Positions 26,642-36,591 of a DNA stretch of 64,000 nt are shown in pieces. A program made the translations under genes and the position numbers. This DNA is from Shinella sp. WSJ-2 (GTDB taxonomy: Bacteria; Pseudomonadota; Alphaproteobacteria; Rhizobiales; Rhizobiaceae). The notes beneath the pieces are model-generated. The model saw only the letters and a list, made by a program, of their open reading frames with translations. It did no database searches and had not been told where the DNA came from. Where the stretch lies: positions 206,381-270,380 of the forward strand of contig NZ_QWBU01000006.1 in assembly GCF_003432075.1 (NCBI RefSeq). The letters are read 5' to 3'. The number at the start of each line of letters is the position of its first letter. Within the stretch, counting starts at the first letter, position 1.

Positions 26642-27325
26642 TTGAAGACACCCAAGGCCGCCCCCGTCGTGCCCGATGAAGATGGCGAGACATCGACGCC
26701 GCTGACCAAGACCGGCCGCAAGGATGGCCGGCACCTGCGCGGGCAGGCGAGCGTACAGCGCATCATCGATACCACCATCCGCCTGATCGCCGAGGAGGGG
26801 ATTTCCGGCGTCACCATGCAGCGCATCGCGCGCGAGATCGGCTCCTCCAATGCGCTGGTCGTCTTCCATTTCGGCTCGAAGGAAAAGCTTTTCCGCGCCG
26901 TGCTGGAGTATCTCAACGACCAGTTCGACGCCCTCTGGCAGAAGACCGTTTGGAAGCCCGGTCTTTCGGCGGCGGAGCGTGTGGTGGCCTCGATCGATTG
27001 CGCCCGGCATTTTCGCATTCAGCATCCTGACTGGGTCACCGTCTGGGTGCTGTTCGGCGGCGACCGTCAGACGACGCAACTCGACCGCATGATCAGCCTG
27101 CCGAGCGACCGGGCCTATCTCGCCCAGTCTCGCGCCTTTCTGACCGAAATCGCGCGCGAGGGCGGCTATGAGAACGTGGATATCGATACGCTGGCCGAAG
27201 GGCTGAACTATCTCGTGCACGGCGCCTGGTACTGGGACACTTTCAATCCCGACACGGTCCGGTCCGATGCCCTGCATGCGACGGCGCTGGCTTTGCTGCG
27301 CCAGGCCTTTCCGAAAAGCTTTTGA
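26642..27325 (+). CDS. TetR family transcriptional regulator
   Basis: About 227 aa. The DNA-binding domain reads SVQRIIDTTIRLIAEEGISG, then VTMQRIAREIGSSNALVVFHFGSKEKLFRAVL (helices 1-4 of TetR_N, split here). A RutR/BetI-like effector domain follows (HPDWVTVWVLFGGDRQT). The start is uncertain: no in-frame ATG precedes the domain. TTG 26642 or GTG 26669 is the most plausible; TTG 26579 would overlap the hairpin. It likely regulates the PotD-like/amidase genes upstream. Confidence 0.78.
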   Translation: MKTPKAAPVVPDEDGETSTPLTKTGRKDGRHLRGQASVQRIIDTTIRLIAEEGISGVTMQRIAREIGSSNALVVFHFGSKEKLFRAVLEYLNDQFDALWQKTVWKPGLSAAERVVASIDCARHFRIQHPDWVTVWVLFGGDRQTTQLDRMISLPSDRAYLAQSRAFLTEIAREGGYENVDIDTLAEGLNYLVHGAWYWDTFNPDTVRSDALHATALALLRQAFPKSF

Positions 27326-27339
27326 GCGGGCAAAAAAGA

Positions 27340-27358
27340 GCCCCGCACGAAGCGGGGC
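27340..27358 (-). terminator. Rho-independent terminator for the minus strand (oxyR side)
   Basis: Read on the minus strand: GCCCCGC-TTCGT-GCGGGGC followed by TCTTTTTTG. The U-tract (plus strand 27332-27337) makes it a classical terminator for transcripts coming from oxyR, about 180 nt beyond its stop codon. On the plus strand it is a hairpin without a U-tract just after the TetR stop. A second hairpin (CTCGCG-GGTTG-CGCGAG with GAAG/CTTC flanks, 27394-27422) lies within the same 3' region. Confidence 0.8.
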
Positions 27359-27537
27359 AGCAAGCGCCACGGTTTGGCTCCCAATGACGCGGGGAAGCTC
27401 GCGGGTTGCGCGAGTGCCCTTCAACTATGCCCTTGCTCCTCATCAGGGAAGGTCTGATTCGGCGATTCCGGTACGCTTGTGCAAATAAACTGCAAATGCA
27501 GCCGTTTTGACCGCGGGCGTGCCTAGGAAGCGTCCAC

Positions 27538-28443
27538 CTAAAGCGCATCCCGCATGCCATCGGCCGAGCGACGCACCACCGCAGCGATTTCACGGAGCTG
27601 TTTGGCGAGCGGTGTGGAGTTGCGCCAGATCATGCCGATCGTGCGCGAGGGGCGGGGGGAGGCAAAGCGGGCGATGGAGACTTGGGCCGAGCGGGTCTCC
27701 ACCGGCACTGCCATCTCCGGGATGAGGGTGACCCCGATGCCGGCGCCGACCATTTGCACCAGCGTCGACAGCGAGCTGCCCTCCATGATCTCGCGAGGCT
27801 TGGCCGATCCGATCCGGCAGAAGGACAGCGCCTGGTCGCGGAAACAATGGCCTTCCTCCAAGAGAAGCAGCCGCATTTCGCGCAGCGCATCGCGCTCGGG
27901 CACCGGCTTGCCCTCGTCCTCGCGCGGGCGCACCAGTACGAAATCCTCGTCGAATAGCTTCATTTCGGTCAGCGACGGCTCGGAGACCGGCAGGGCGACG
28001 ATGGCAATGTCCAGGTCGCCCTGCGTCAGTTCCTGGATGAGCTTGGCCGTCTGCGTTTCGCGCACGTCGATCTGAATTCCGTCGTAGGCGCGGTTCAGAT
28101 CGTTTATGATGACTGGCAACAGATAGGGCGCGACGGTCGGGATGATGCCGATGCGCAAGCGCGCGAGAAAGGGAGTGCGCGCCGCGCGGGCGAGCTCGCC
28201 CAGTTCGTCGACGGCTTGCAGGATATCCCGCGCCCGGTGCGCGAAGGTTATGCCGAAAGCGGTGAGCGTCACGTCGCGGGCGTTGCGTTCGAAAAGAGGG
28301 TTGCCGAGCTCCTCCTCCAGTTCCTTGATCTGCATCGAAAGGGCCGGCTGGGAGATGGCGCAGGCATCGGCGGCGAGGCGGAAGCGGCCATGCCGCGCCA
28401 GAGCCTCAAAATAGCGTAGCTGCTTCAGGGTGAGGTTCGTCAT
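27538..28443 (-). CDS. oxyR: Hydrogen-peroxide-responsive LysR regulator OxyR
   Basis: 301 aa. The LysR helix-turn-helix is at residues ~18-50 (FRLAADACAISQPALSMQIK). The redox pair is visible as GHCFRDQALSFC: Cys200 and Cys209, matching Cys199/Cys208 of E. coli OxyR. ATRF-like surroundings (SSLSTLVQMVGAGIGVTLIPEMAV) are typical too. It is divergent from katG with a 165-bp shared control region, the standard rhizobial arrangement, so it is expected to activate katG and repress itself. Confidence 0.95.
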   Translation of the reverse strand: MTNLTLKQLRYFEALARHGRFRLAADACAISQPALSMQIKELEEELGNPLFERNARDVTLTAFGITFAHRARDILQAVDELGELARAARTPFLARLRIGIIPTVAPYLLPVIINDLNRAYDGIQIDVRETQTAKLIQELTQGDLDIAIVALPVSEPSLTEMKLFDEDFVLVRPREDEGKPVPERDALREMRLLLLEEGHCFRDQALSFCRIGSAKPREIMEGSSLSTLVQMVGAGIGVTLIPEMAVPVETRSAQVSIARFASPRPSRTIGMIWRNSTPLAKQLREIAAVVRRSADGMRDAL

Positions 28444-30792
<2,349 letters not shown>

Positions 30793-30815
30793 TCGATCCA
30801 TTCAAGATGATGGCA

Positions 30816-30837
30816 ATGGCCGGCTTTTGCCGGCCAT
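30816..30837 (+). terminator. katG rho-independent terminator
   Basis: ATGGCCGGC (30816-30824), TTTT loop, GCCGGCCAT (30829-30837) followed by TTTCG; a perfect 9-bp stem 24 bp after the katG stop. Confidence 0.8.
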
Positions 30838-30970
30838 TTTCGTTCAAGCCCTTGAAAACAAAGATCCCAGGCCGTTTTTGCATGAGGTTTTGCCCAAATT
30901 GAATTGGCAAGGTCCGGCAAGTCGCACCAATGTTCCGCGCCAGTGACAACCAATGCGCAATGAGGAACGG

Positions 30971-31822
30971 ATGGGCAGGATCGTCTACATCCACGGTGAT
31001 TTCGTGCCGGAAGAAGAGGCCCGCATCGGGCTTTTCGATCGCGGCTTTCTGTTCGGTGACGCGGTCTATGAGGTAACGGCCGTCATCGCCGGCAGGATGA
31101 TCGACAACGACCTGCATCTTGACCGTCTCGAACGCTCGCTTGGTGAACTCGGCATCGCCCTTCCGCTGCCGCGGCCGGACATCGAGGCGCTGCAAGCGGA
31201 ACTGATCAACCGCAATCTCCTCACGGATGGCACCGTCTATCTGCACGTCTCGCGCGGCGAGGCGGACCGCGATTTCCTCTATTCGCAAGGCATGGCGCCG
31301 AAGCTCGTCGGCTTCACCCAGACCAAGACGTTGACCGGTACGAAGGCGCAGCGCGAAGGCATCACCGTCGATCTGGCGGACGATCCGCGCTGGCACCGAC
31401 GCGATATCAAGACGGCGATGCTGCTCGGGCAGGTCATGGCCAAGCAGACGGCGCGGGCGCGCGGTTTCGACGATGTCTGGCTGGTCGAAGCGGGACTGGT
31501 GACGGAGGGAGCCTCCTCGACGGCGCATGTCATCACCGCCGACGGACGCATCCTCACCCGCGCCGCCTCGAAGGCGACGTTGCCGGGCTGTACGCAGCGG
31601 GCACTGGCACGGCTGTGCGCGGCCGAGGGCCTGCGCATCGAGGAGCGCGCCTTCACACCCAAGGAGGCGCAGGACGCGGCCGAAGCGTTCCAGACCTCCG
31701 CCTCGAGCCTCGTCATGCCAGTCGTGAAGATCGGCGGGCGGATGATCGGCGATGGCCGGCCCGGTCCGATGACGCGGCGGTTGCAGTCGCTCTATCTGGA
31801 AGCGGCCGGCGTTCCGGCTTAG
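30971..31822 (+). CDS. dat: D-amino acid aminotransferase (class IV PLP transaminase)
   Basis: 283 aa. The PLP lysine is Lys147 in RRDIKTAMLL. GLFDRGFLFGDAVYEV near residue 20 and VEAGLVTEGASSTAHVI with the conserved Glu are class IV hallmarks. The family includes D-amino acid, branched-chain and aminodeoxychorismate enzymes. The overall pattern (GDFVPEEEARIGLFDRGFLF, DIKTAMLLGQVMAKQ) fits D-amino acid transaminase best. GAGG seven bases ahead favours ATG 30971 over ATG 30953. Two D-peptide hydrolase genes follow, so it may consume released D-amino acids. Confidence 0.82.
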   Translation: MGRIVYIHGDFVPEEEARIGLFDRGFLFGDAVYEVTAVIAGRMIDNDLHLDRLERSLGELGIALPLPRPDIEALQAELINRNLLTDGTVYLHVSRGEADRDFLYSQGMAPKLVGFTQTKTLTGTKAQREGITVDLADDPRWHRRDIKTAMLLGQVMAKQTARARGFDDVWLVEAGLVTEGASSTAHVITADGRILTRAASKATLPGCTQRALARLCAAEGLRIEERAFTPKEAQDAAEAFQTSASSLVMPVVKIGGRMIGDGRPGPMTRRLQSLYLEAAGVPA

Positions 31823-31923
31823 AGCAATTCCAGCAAAAGTGCGAAGCGGTTTTGCGTCCGGAATTGCGTGGGGACAAAGAGATAGAGCGTCTTCGCGTTT
31901 CGTAGAAAAGCGGAAATGCTCTA
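31820..31923. repeat. Rhizobial-type intergenic palindromic element
   Basis: A 104-bp element bounded by TAGAGCAATTCC (31820-31831) and GGAAATGCTCTA (31912-31923), inverted with one mismatch. The inner sequence has AAGCGGTTTTGCGTCCGGAATTGCG, here split as AAGCGGTTTTGCG and TCCGGAATTGCG. It overlaps the stop codon of dat and fills the gap before the P1 peptidase gene. It resembles the partial copy at 5626-5707 and belongs to the dispersed extragenic repeats typical of Rhizobiaceae. Confidence 0.65.
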
Positions 31924-31951
31924 GGGAAGATTGGGACATCGGGGAGCGGAT

Positions 31952-32989
31952 ATGAAGACGGCGCGGGAATGGGGTTTGATGCCGGAAAGCCGGCTAGCAG
32001 TGGGGCCTGACAATGCCATCACCGATGTCTCGGGCGTGGCCGTTGGGCATCGCTCGCTGCGCGGTGATGGCATCTTTACCGGCGTTACGGCCGTGCTTCC
32101 CCATCAGGGCGATCTTTTCCTGGCGAAGCCGCGTGCGGCCGTCGAGGTGATCAATGGCTTCGGTAAGTCGGCGGGTCTGATGCAGGTGGCGGAGCTTGGC
32201 ACGATCGAGACGCCGATCCTGTTGACCAACACCTTTGGCGTCGCAGCCTGCACAGAGGCGTTGATCCGCCGGGCCATTGCGGCAAATCCGGCGATCGGGC
32301 GCAAGACCTCCACAGTCAATCCGCTCGTCTGCGAATGCAATGACGGCAGCATCAATGATATTCAGGCGCTGGCCGTGACACCCGATGACGCCATGGCCGC
32401 GCTCGATGCCGCCCGGCCGGGTCCGGTCGAGCAGGGGGCGGTGGGCGCGGGTTCCGGCATGACGGCCTTCGGCTTCAAGGCGGGCATCGGCACGGCCTCG
32501 CGTGTCATGCGCATCGCCAAACGCGATTTCACGCTCGGTACCCTCGTGCTTGCCAATTTCGGCGCGGCCGGCGATCTCGTCCTGCCGGATGGCCGGCGTC
32601 CCGATCCACGCGTGCCGGCCACGCCCGAGCGCGGCTCGGTCATCGTCATCATGGCGACGGACCTGCCGCTCGGCGACCGGCAATTGCAACGCGTCGCACG
32701 CCGCGGCGGAGCGGGACTTGCCCGGCTCGGCGCCTTCTGGGGCCATGGCAGCGGCGATGTCGTGCTGTGTTTTACGACGGCCGATCCCGTCGCGCATGAT
32801 ACTGCTGCGCCGATCACCAGTCAGCAGCGCCTGTCCGACGACCATATCGACCTCGCCTTCCGCGCCGCCACTGAGGCCACGCAGGAGGCCGTGCTGAATG
32901 CGCTCTGCTTGGCGCCCGCCACCCCGGCCCGCAATGGCCGCGTCTATCCCGCCATGGCCGATTGGCTGAAGGAGAACCAGAACCCATGA
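31952..32989 (+). CDS. P1 family peptidase (DmpA/L-aminopeptidase D-esterase type)
   Basis: 345 aa. P1 peptidases are Ntn-like enzymes that cleave themselves before a nucleophilic Ser. The expected Gly228-Ser229 junction is visible in ERGSVIVIMATDLPL. NTFGVAAC, ECNDGSIND and AVGAGSGMTAFGFKAGIG mark the oxyanion and substrate regions. DmpA-type members release N-terminal D- or L-residues from small peptides. GGGGAGCG precedes ATG 31952. The gene overlaps the M55 aminopeptidase gene by 4 bp, which supports a joint role in D-peptide breakdown. Confidence 0.87.
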   Translation: MKTAREWGLMPESRLAVGPDNAITDVSGVAVGHRSLRGDGIFTGVTAVLPHQGDLFLAKPRAAVEVINGFGKSAGLMQVAELGTIETPILLTNTFGVAACTEALIRRAIAANPAIGRKTSTVNPLVCECNDGSINDIQALAVTPDDAMAALDAARPGPVEQGAVGAGSGMTAFGFKAGIGTASRVMRIAKRDFTLGTLVLANFGAAGDLVLPDGRRPDPRVPATPERGSVIVIMATDLPLGDRQLQRVARRGGAGLARLGAFWGHGSGDVVLCFTTADPVAHDTAAPITSQQRLSDDHIDLAFRAATEATQEAVLNALCLAPATPARNGRVYPAMADWLKENQNP

Positions 32990-33786
32990 AAGTCTTCATT
33001 TCCGCCGATATCGAGGGAACCGCCGGAATTGCCCAATGGGATGAGGCGGACCGCAACCATCCGGACTGGAACGAGTTTCGTGCGCTGATGACGGCCGAAG
33101 TGGTCGCCGCCTGTGAGGGCGCGCGGGCTGCCGGCGCGACGGAGGTCGTGATCAAGGATGCACACAGCAGTGGACGAAACCTGATCCTCGACCGGCTGCC
33201 TGATTATGCGCGTATCGTGCGCGGCTGGTCGGGCCATCCGGATGAGATGATGTACGGCATCGATGCCGGCTTCGCCGCCGCGATCTATACCGGCTATCAC
33301 TCCAAGGCCGGTACCGAGGTCAACCCGCTCGCGCACACCTCCAACATGCGCATTTCGCGCCTGTTGCTGAATGGCGAGGTCGCCTCCGAATTCACTTTCA
33401 ACGCGCTCTGTGCGGCCGGTTACGGCGTGCCGTCGGTCTTCCTCGCCGGTGACGAAGGCATCTGTGCAGAGGCGCGGGCCATGGTGCCGGGCCTTGCGGC
33501 GGTGGAGACGCTGGATGGGCGGGGCCATGCCACGACATCCATCTCGCCCGCCTGGTCGCGGCGCCTCATTCGCGAGGGCGTGGCTGCGGCCCTTTCCGGC
33601 GATTTCGCGCAGGCGCTTCCCGCCAAGGCGGAGCACTACGAAGTGATCATCGAGTTCAACACGCCGGGCGAGGCCTATCGTGCCAGCTGGTATCCCGGTG
33701 CGCGCACGCACGGCCTTCGCGCCATCGCCTTCGAGCACAAGGATTTTTCCGAAATCCTGCGCGCACTGCTTTTCCTTAAGGTCTGA
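32986..33786 (+). CDS. M55 family D-aminopeptidase (DppA-like)
   Basis: 266 aa. All zinc ligands known from Bacillus DppA can be placed: Asp8 and Glu10 in SADIEGTAG, His60 in KDAHSSGRN, His105 in YTGYHSKAG and Glu135 in ASEFTFNA. His117 in LAHTSN matches the active-site His. ATG 32986 overlaps the preceding stop as ATGA, with AAGGAG upstream. It hydrolyses D-Ala-containing dipeptides in the model enzyme. Its stop codon is directly adjacent to that of the convergent LysR gene (TGATCA at 33784-33789). Confidence 0.9.
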   Translation: MKVFISADIEGTAGIAQWDEADRNHPDWNEFRALMTAEVVAACEGARAAGATEVVIKDAHSSGRNLILDRLPDYARIVRGWSGHPDEMMYGIDAGFAAAIYTGYHSKAGTEVNPLAHTSNMRISRLLLNGEVASEFTFNALCAAGYGVPSVFLAGDEGICAEARAMVPGLAAVETLDGRGHATTSISPAWSRRLIREGVAAALSGDFAQALPAKAEHYEVIIEFNTPGEAYRASWYPGARTHGLRAIAFEHKDFSEILRALLFLKV

Positions 33787-34728
33787 TCAGGCCGGTTCGC
33801 GCTCAAGGAGCAGCTTTGCCGTACGCCAAAGGTCCTCGACCTTGCGACTGCGGCTTGCCGCATGTCGGTAGAGCCGGATCTCAAGATCGAGGTTCCAGCC
33901 GGCATCGGCAGAGGCGGTCACGAGGCGTCCGCTGTCGATCTCGTCGCGCGCCAGGCTCTCTGGCAACCAGCAAATGCCCGCTCCTGTTACCGCCATGTTC
34001 ATCAGCCCGGCGCTGATCGTGTTTTCGTGCGTTATGCGGCGCCGGAAGGGCGGGCGGCGCAGCATGAGGCGCGACAGCGCCACGCCGAAGAACGAGTTGA
34101 AGCCGTAGCTCAAGTAGGGAACGGCAAGCCGTGGCTGCGCGACGGCGCGGTCGAGGAGATGCAACCCCGGCTGCACGCCGCCGGGCATCGCGACCTGGGT
34201 CGCCGCAAGCGGGATCAGCCGGTCATGCGCGACCGTCAGCGACGAGAACTGACCACGATCAAGATGGAACGGCACTTCCGGATGGGCGTAGGTGAGGAAG
34301 AAATCCGCCTCGTCACCGACGAGTGCATCGAGATTGGCTTCGATACCGCCGCGATCGGCGATCAGCGAGGTGCTGAAGGCGCCACCGGCCTTTTCGAGCG
34401 TCTGCAGCCAGCGCGGAAAGAACGTCACCGTCAGCGTGTGGAGGGCGGCGAAGCGCACGAGGCCCGGCTCATGGGACGGGCGTAACGCCTCGCGCGCCGC
34501 ATAGAAGGTGCGGATCGCCTCCTGCGCGACCGGCAGGAAATTGCGGCCGGCCGGTGTCAGTTCGGCCGGCATGGTGGCGCGGCTGATCAGCGTTGCGCCG
34601 AGCCAGCTTTCCAGCTGTTTGATGCGGCGGCTGAAGGCTGGCTGCGTGACGTTGCGCTGATCCGCGGCGCGCGAAAAACTCGACGTGTCCGCAAGCGTCA
34701 CGAAATCCTCCAGCCACTTGATCTCCAC
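33787..34728 (-). CDS. LysR family transcriptional regulator
   Basis: 313 aa from GTG 34728, where the standard opening (M/V)EIKWLEDFVTLAD begins; GGGAGG lies nine bases upstream. The helix-turn-helix is FSRAADQRNVTQPAFSRRIK. The effector domain has the usual FPRWLQTLE and MAVTGAGICWLPESL segments. It is divergent from the amidohydrolase/dpp operon and convergent with the D-aminopeptidase gene. A perfect T-N11-A palindrome in the divergent gap is its likely site. It resembles HypT-type regulators in the N-terminal half, but that identification is not firm. Confidence 0.85.
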   Translation of the reverse strand: MEIKWLEDFVTLADTSSFSRAADQRNVTQPAFSRRIKQLESWLGATLISRATMPAELTPAGRNFLPVAQEAIRTFYAAREALRPSHEPGLVRFAALHTLTVTFFPRWLQTLEKAGGAFSTSLIADRGGIEANLDALVGDEADFFLTYAHPEVPFHLDRGQFSSLTVAHDRLIPLAATQVAMPGGVQPGLHLLDRAVAQPRLAVPYLSYGFNSFFGVALSRLMLRRPPFRRRITHENTISAGLMNMAVTGAGICWLPESLARDEIDSGRLVTASADAGWNLDLEIRLYRHAASRSRKVEDLWRTAKLLLEREPA

Positions 34729-34791
34729 GTCCGATGCCTCCCGCTCCTGTCTCCTGCGAGAAGGATCATAAGTCATTCAATCGAAATGGGT

Positions 34792-34806
34792 ATGCCGTTT
34801 CGGCAT
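34792..34806. promoter_or_regulatory. Perfect LysR-type box between the LysR and amidohydrolase genes
   Basis: ATGCCG-TTT-CGGCAT is a perfect 15-bp palindrome that contains the T-N11-A signature (T34793, A34805). It lies 64 bp from the LysR start and 103 bp from the amidohydrolase start. This is the expected place for a regulator that represses itself and activates the divergent operon. Confidence 0.5.
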
Positions 34807-34908
34807 GGGCTGGTGCCAAAAGCGAATTGGCCAAGTCAGCCGCAACCTTTCACGTTGCGTCAGGAGGAACGGGGGGCCGGTTCGGCTGCCCCGACAAGGG
34901 AGTGCTGC

Positions 34909-36534
34909 ATGTCCGTTACAATTGAAGCCGATCTGATCCTGCACAATGGCCGTATCTGGCGCGGCCGGGAAGAGGGTATCAGCGAGGCTGTCGCCGTCTG
35001 GCAGGGCAAGGTGCTGGCCACCGGCGATAGCGCCGACATGCTAAGCCTTAAGGGGCCGCGCACCGAGGTCATCGACCTCGAGGGCCGTTTCGCCAGCCCC
35101 GGCCTCATCGACAACCACCTCCACCTCATCTCGACCGGCATCACCATGGGCTGGGTCGATGCGACACCCGCAGCCGCACCGAGCCTTTCGGCGCTGATGG
35201 CGGCTCTCGCCGACCGTGCCGCGACCACCGCCAAGGGTGGCTGGGTGCGGGCCCGCGGTTATGACCAGGTCAAGCTCGATACCGGCCGGCATCCGACACG
35301 CGAAGACCTCGATCAGGCGGTGCCGGATCATCCCGTGCTGCTAACCCGCGCCTGCGGGCACATCGCCATCGCCAATTCGCGGGCGTTGGAACTGGCCGGC
35401 GTGAGCGAGGCGACGCCGGTGCCGGATGGCGGCGTGATCGGTGTCACCGACGGGCGTCTCAACGGCCTGCTGGCCGAAAATGCCATCAATCTCGTCAAGG
35501 CCGCCATGCCCGAGGTGACCACGGAGGAGCTGATCGACGGCATAGAGCGCGGCGGGCGGTACCTGCTCTCGCTCGGCATTACGAGCTGCATGGACGCGGC
35601 GGTTGGCCAGCTTTCCGGCTTTGCTGAAATCCAGGCCTATGAAATGGCCAAGATTTCCGGTCGCCTGCCCATGCGTGTCTGGCTGACGCTGCTCGGCGAT
35701 CCCGGTATCTCCATCGTCGAGGATTGCTGGCGGGCCGGCCTGATTTCCGGCGCCGGCGATGACATGCTGCGCGTCGGGGCGGTCAAAATTTTCCTCGACG
35801 GTTCGGCCGGCGGACGTACCGCCTGGATGACGAAACCCTATCAGGGCGAGCCCGACAATATCGGCGTGCAGATGCTGCCGACCCCGGAGGTCGAGGCGCT
35901 GGTCAAATCCTTCCACGATCGCGGCTACCAGATGGCGTGCCATGCCATCGGCGATGGTGCGATCGAACAGTTGATCACCGCCTATGAGAAGGCGCTGGCC
36001 GCCATGCCCGACCCGGATCGCCGCCACCGTATCGAACATTGCGGCTTCTCGTCGCCGGAACAGGACGCGCGCATGAAGGCGGCCGGCATCCTGCCCGCGC
36101 CGCAGATGGCCTTCATCCACGATTTCGGCGACAGCTACATTTCCGTGCTCGGCGAGGCGCGCGGCAAGGGCTCCTACCAGATCGGCACCTGGATGCGCAT
36201 GGGCCTCAAGCCCTCGACCGGCTCGGATTCGCCGGTCTGCTCGCCCGATCCCTTCCCGAACCTCCATGCCATGATCACCCGCAAGACGGGCAAGGGCACG
36301 GTGATGAAGGACAGCGAGCGGCTGAGCCGCGAGGAGGCGCTGCAGGCCTTTACGGAATACGGCGCCTATTCCCAGAAAGCCGAGGGTGTGAAGGGCAAGC
36401 TGGTGCCCGGCCAATGGGCCGACATCGCTGTCTTCGACAACGATCTTCTGGAGGCCGCGCCTGAAACCATCCTGTCAGGCACCCGCTGCCTGCTGACCCT
36501 GCTTGCAGGCCGCATCGTGCATGATGCGCGATAA
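34909..36534 (+). CDS. YtcJ-like amidohydrolase
   Basis: 541 aa. A small N-terminal beta domain (ADLILHNGRIWRG) leads into the barrel with the first metal pair in GLIDNHLHLISTG. The carboxylated-Lys strand region VGAVKIFLDGSAGGRTAWM and MACHAIGDGAIEQ and HRIEHCGF give the later His ligands, and STGSDSPVCSPDP the final Asp. AAGGGAG precedes the ATG at 34909. The family hydrolyses amides or imines of diverse small molecules. It heads the operon with a Dpp-type transporter, so it likely acts on the transported compound. Confidence 0.85.
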   Translation: MSVTIEADLILHNGRIWRGREEGISEAVAVWQGKVLATGDSADMLSLKGPRTEVIDLEGRFASPGLIDNHLHLISTGITMGWVDATPAAAPSLSALMAALADRAATTAKGGWVRARGYDQVKLDTGRHPTREDLDQAVPDHPVLLTRACGHIAIANSRALELAGVSEATPVPDGGVIGVTDGRLNGLLAENAINLVKAAMPEVTTEELIDGIERGGRYLLSLGITSCMDAAVGQLSGFAEIQAYEMAKISGRLPMRVWLTLLGDPGISIVEDCWRAGLISGAGDDMLRVGAVKIFLDGSAGGRTAWMTKPYQGEPDNIGVQMLPTPEVEALVKSFHDRGYQMACHAIGDGAIEQLITAYEKALAAMPDPDRRHRIEHCGFSSPEQDARMKAAGILPAPQMAFIHDFGDSYISVLGEARGKGSYQIGTWMRMGLKPSTGSDSPVCSPDPFPNLHAMITRKTGKGTVMKDSERLSREEALQAFTEYGAYSQKAEGVKGKLVPGQWADIAVFDNDLLEAAPETILSGTRCLLTLLAGRIVHDAR

Positions 36535-36591
36535 ACGCCTGCCGGACTGAAACCGACACGAAGCCGAAAACGGCACGAGAGGGAGAACGAC

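Noticed and set aside
27359..27537. tRNA or other classical RNA gene in the TetR-oxyR gap
   Set aside because: No T-loop GGTTC-type box, acceptor stem or other tRNA hallmark was found; only hairpins and a terminator are visible.
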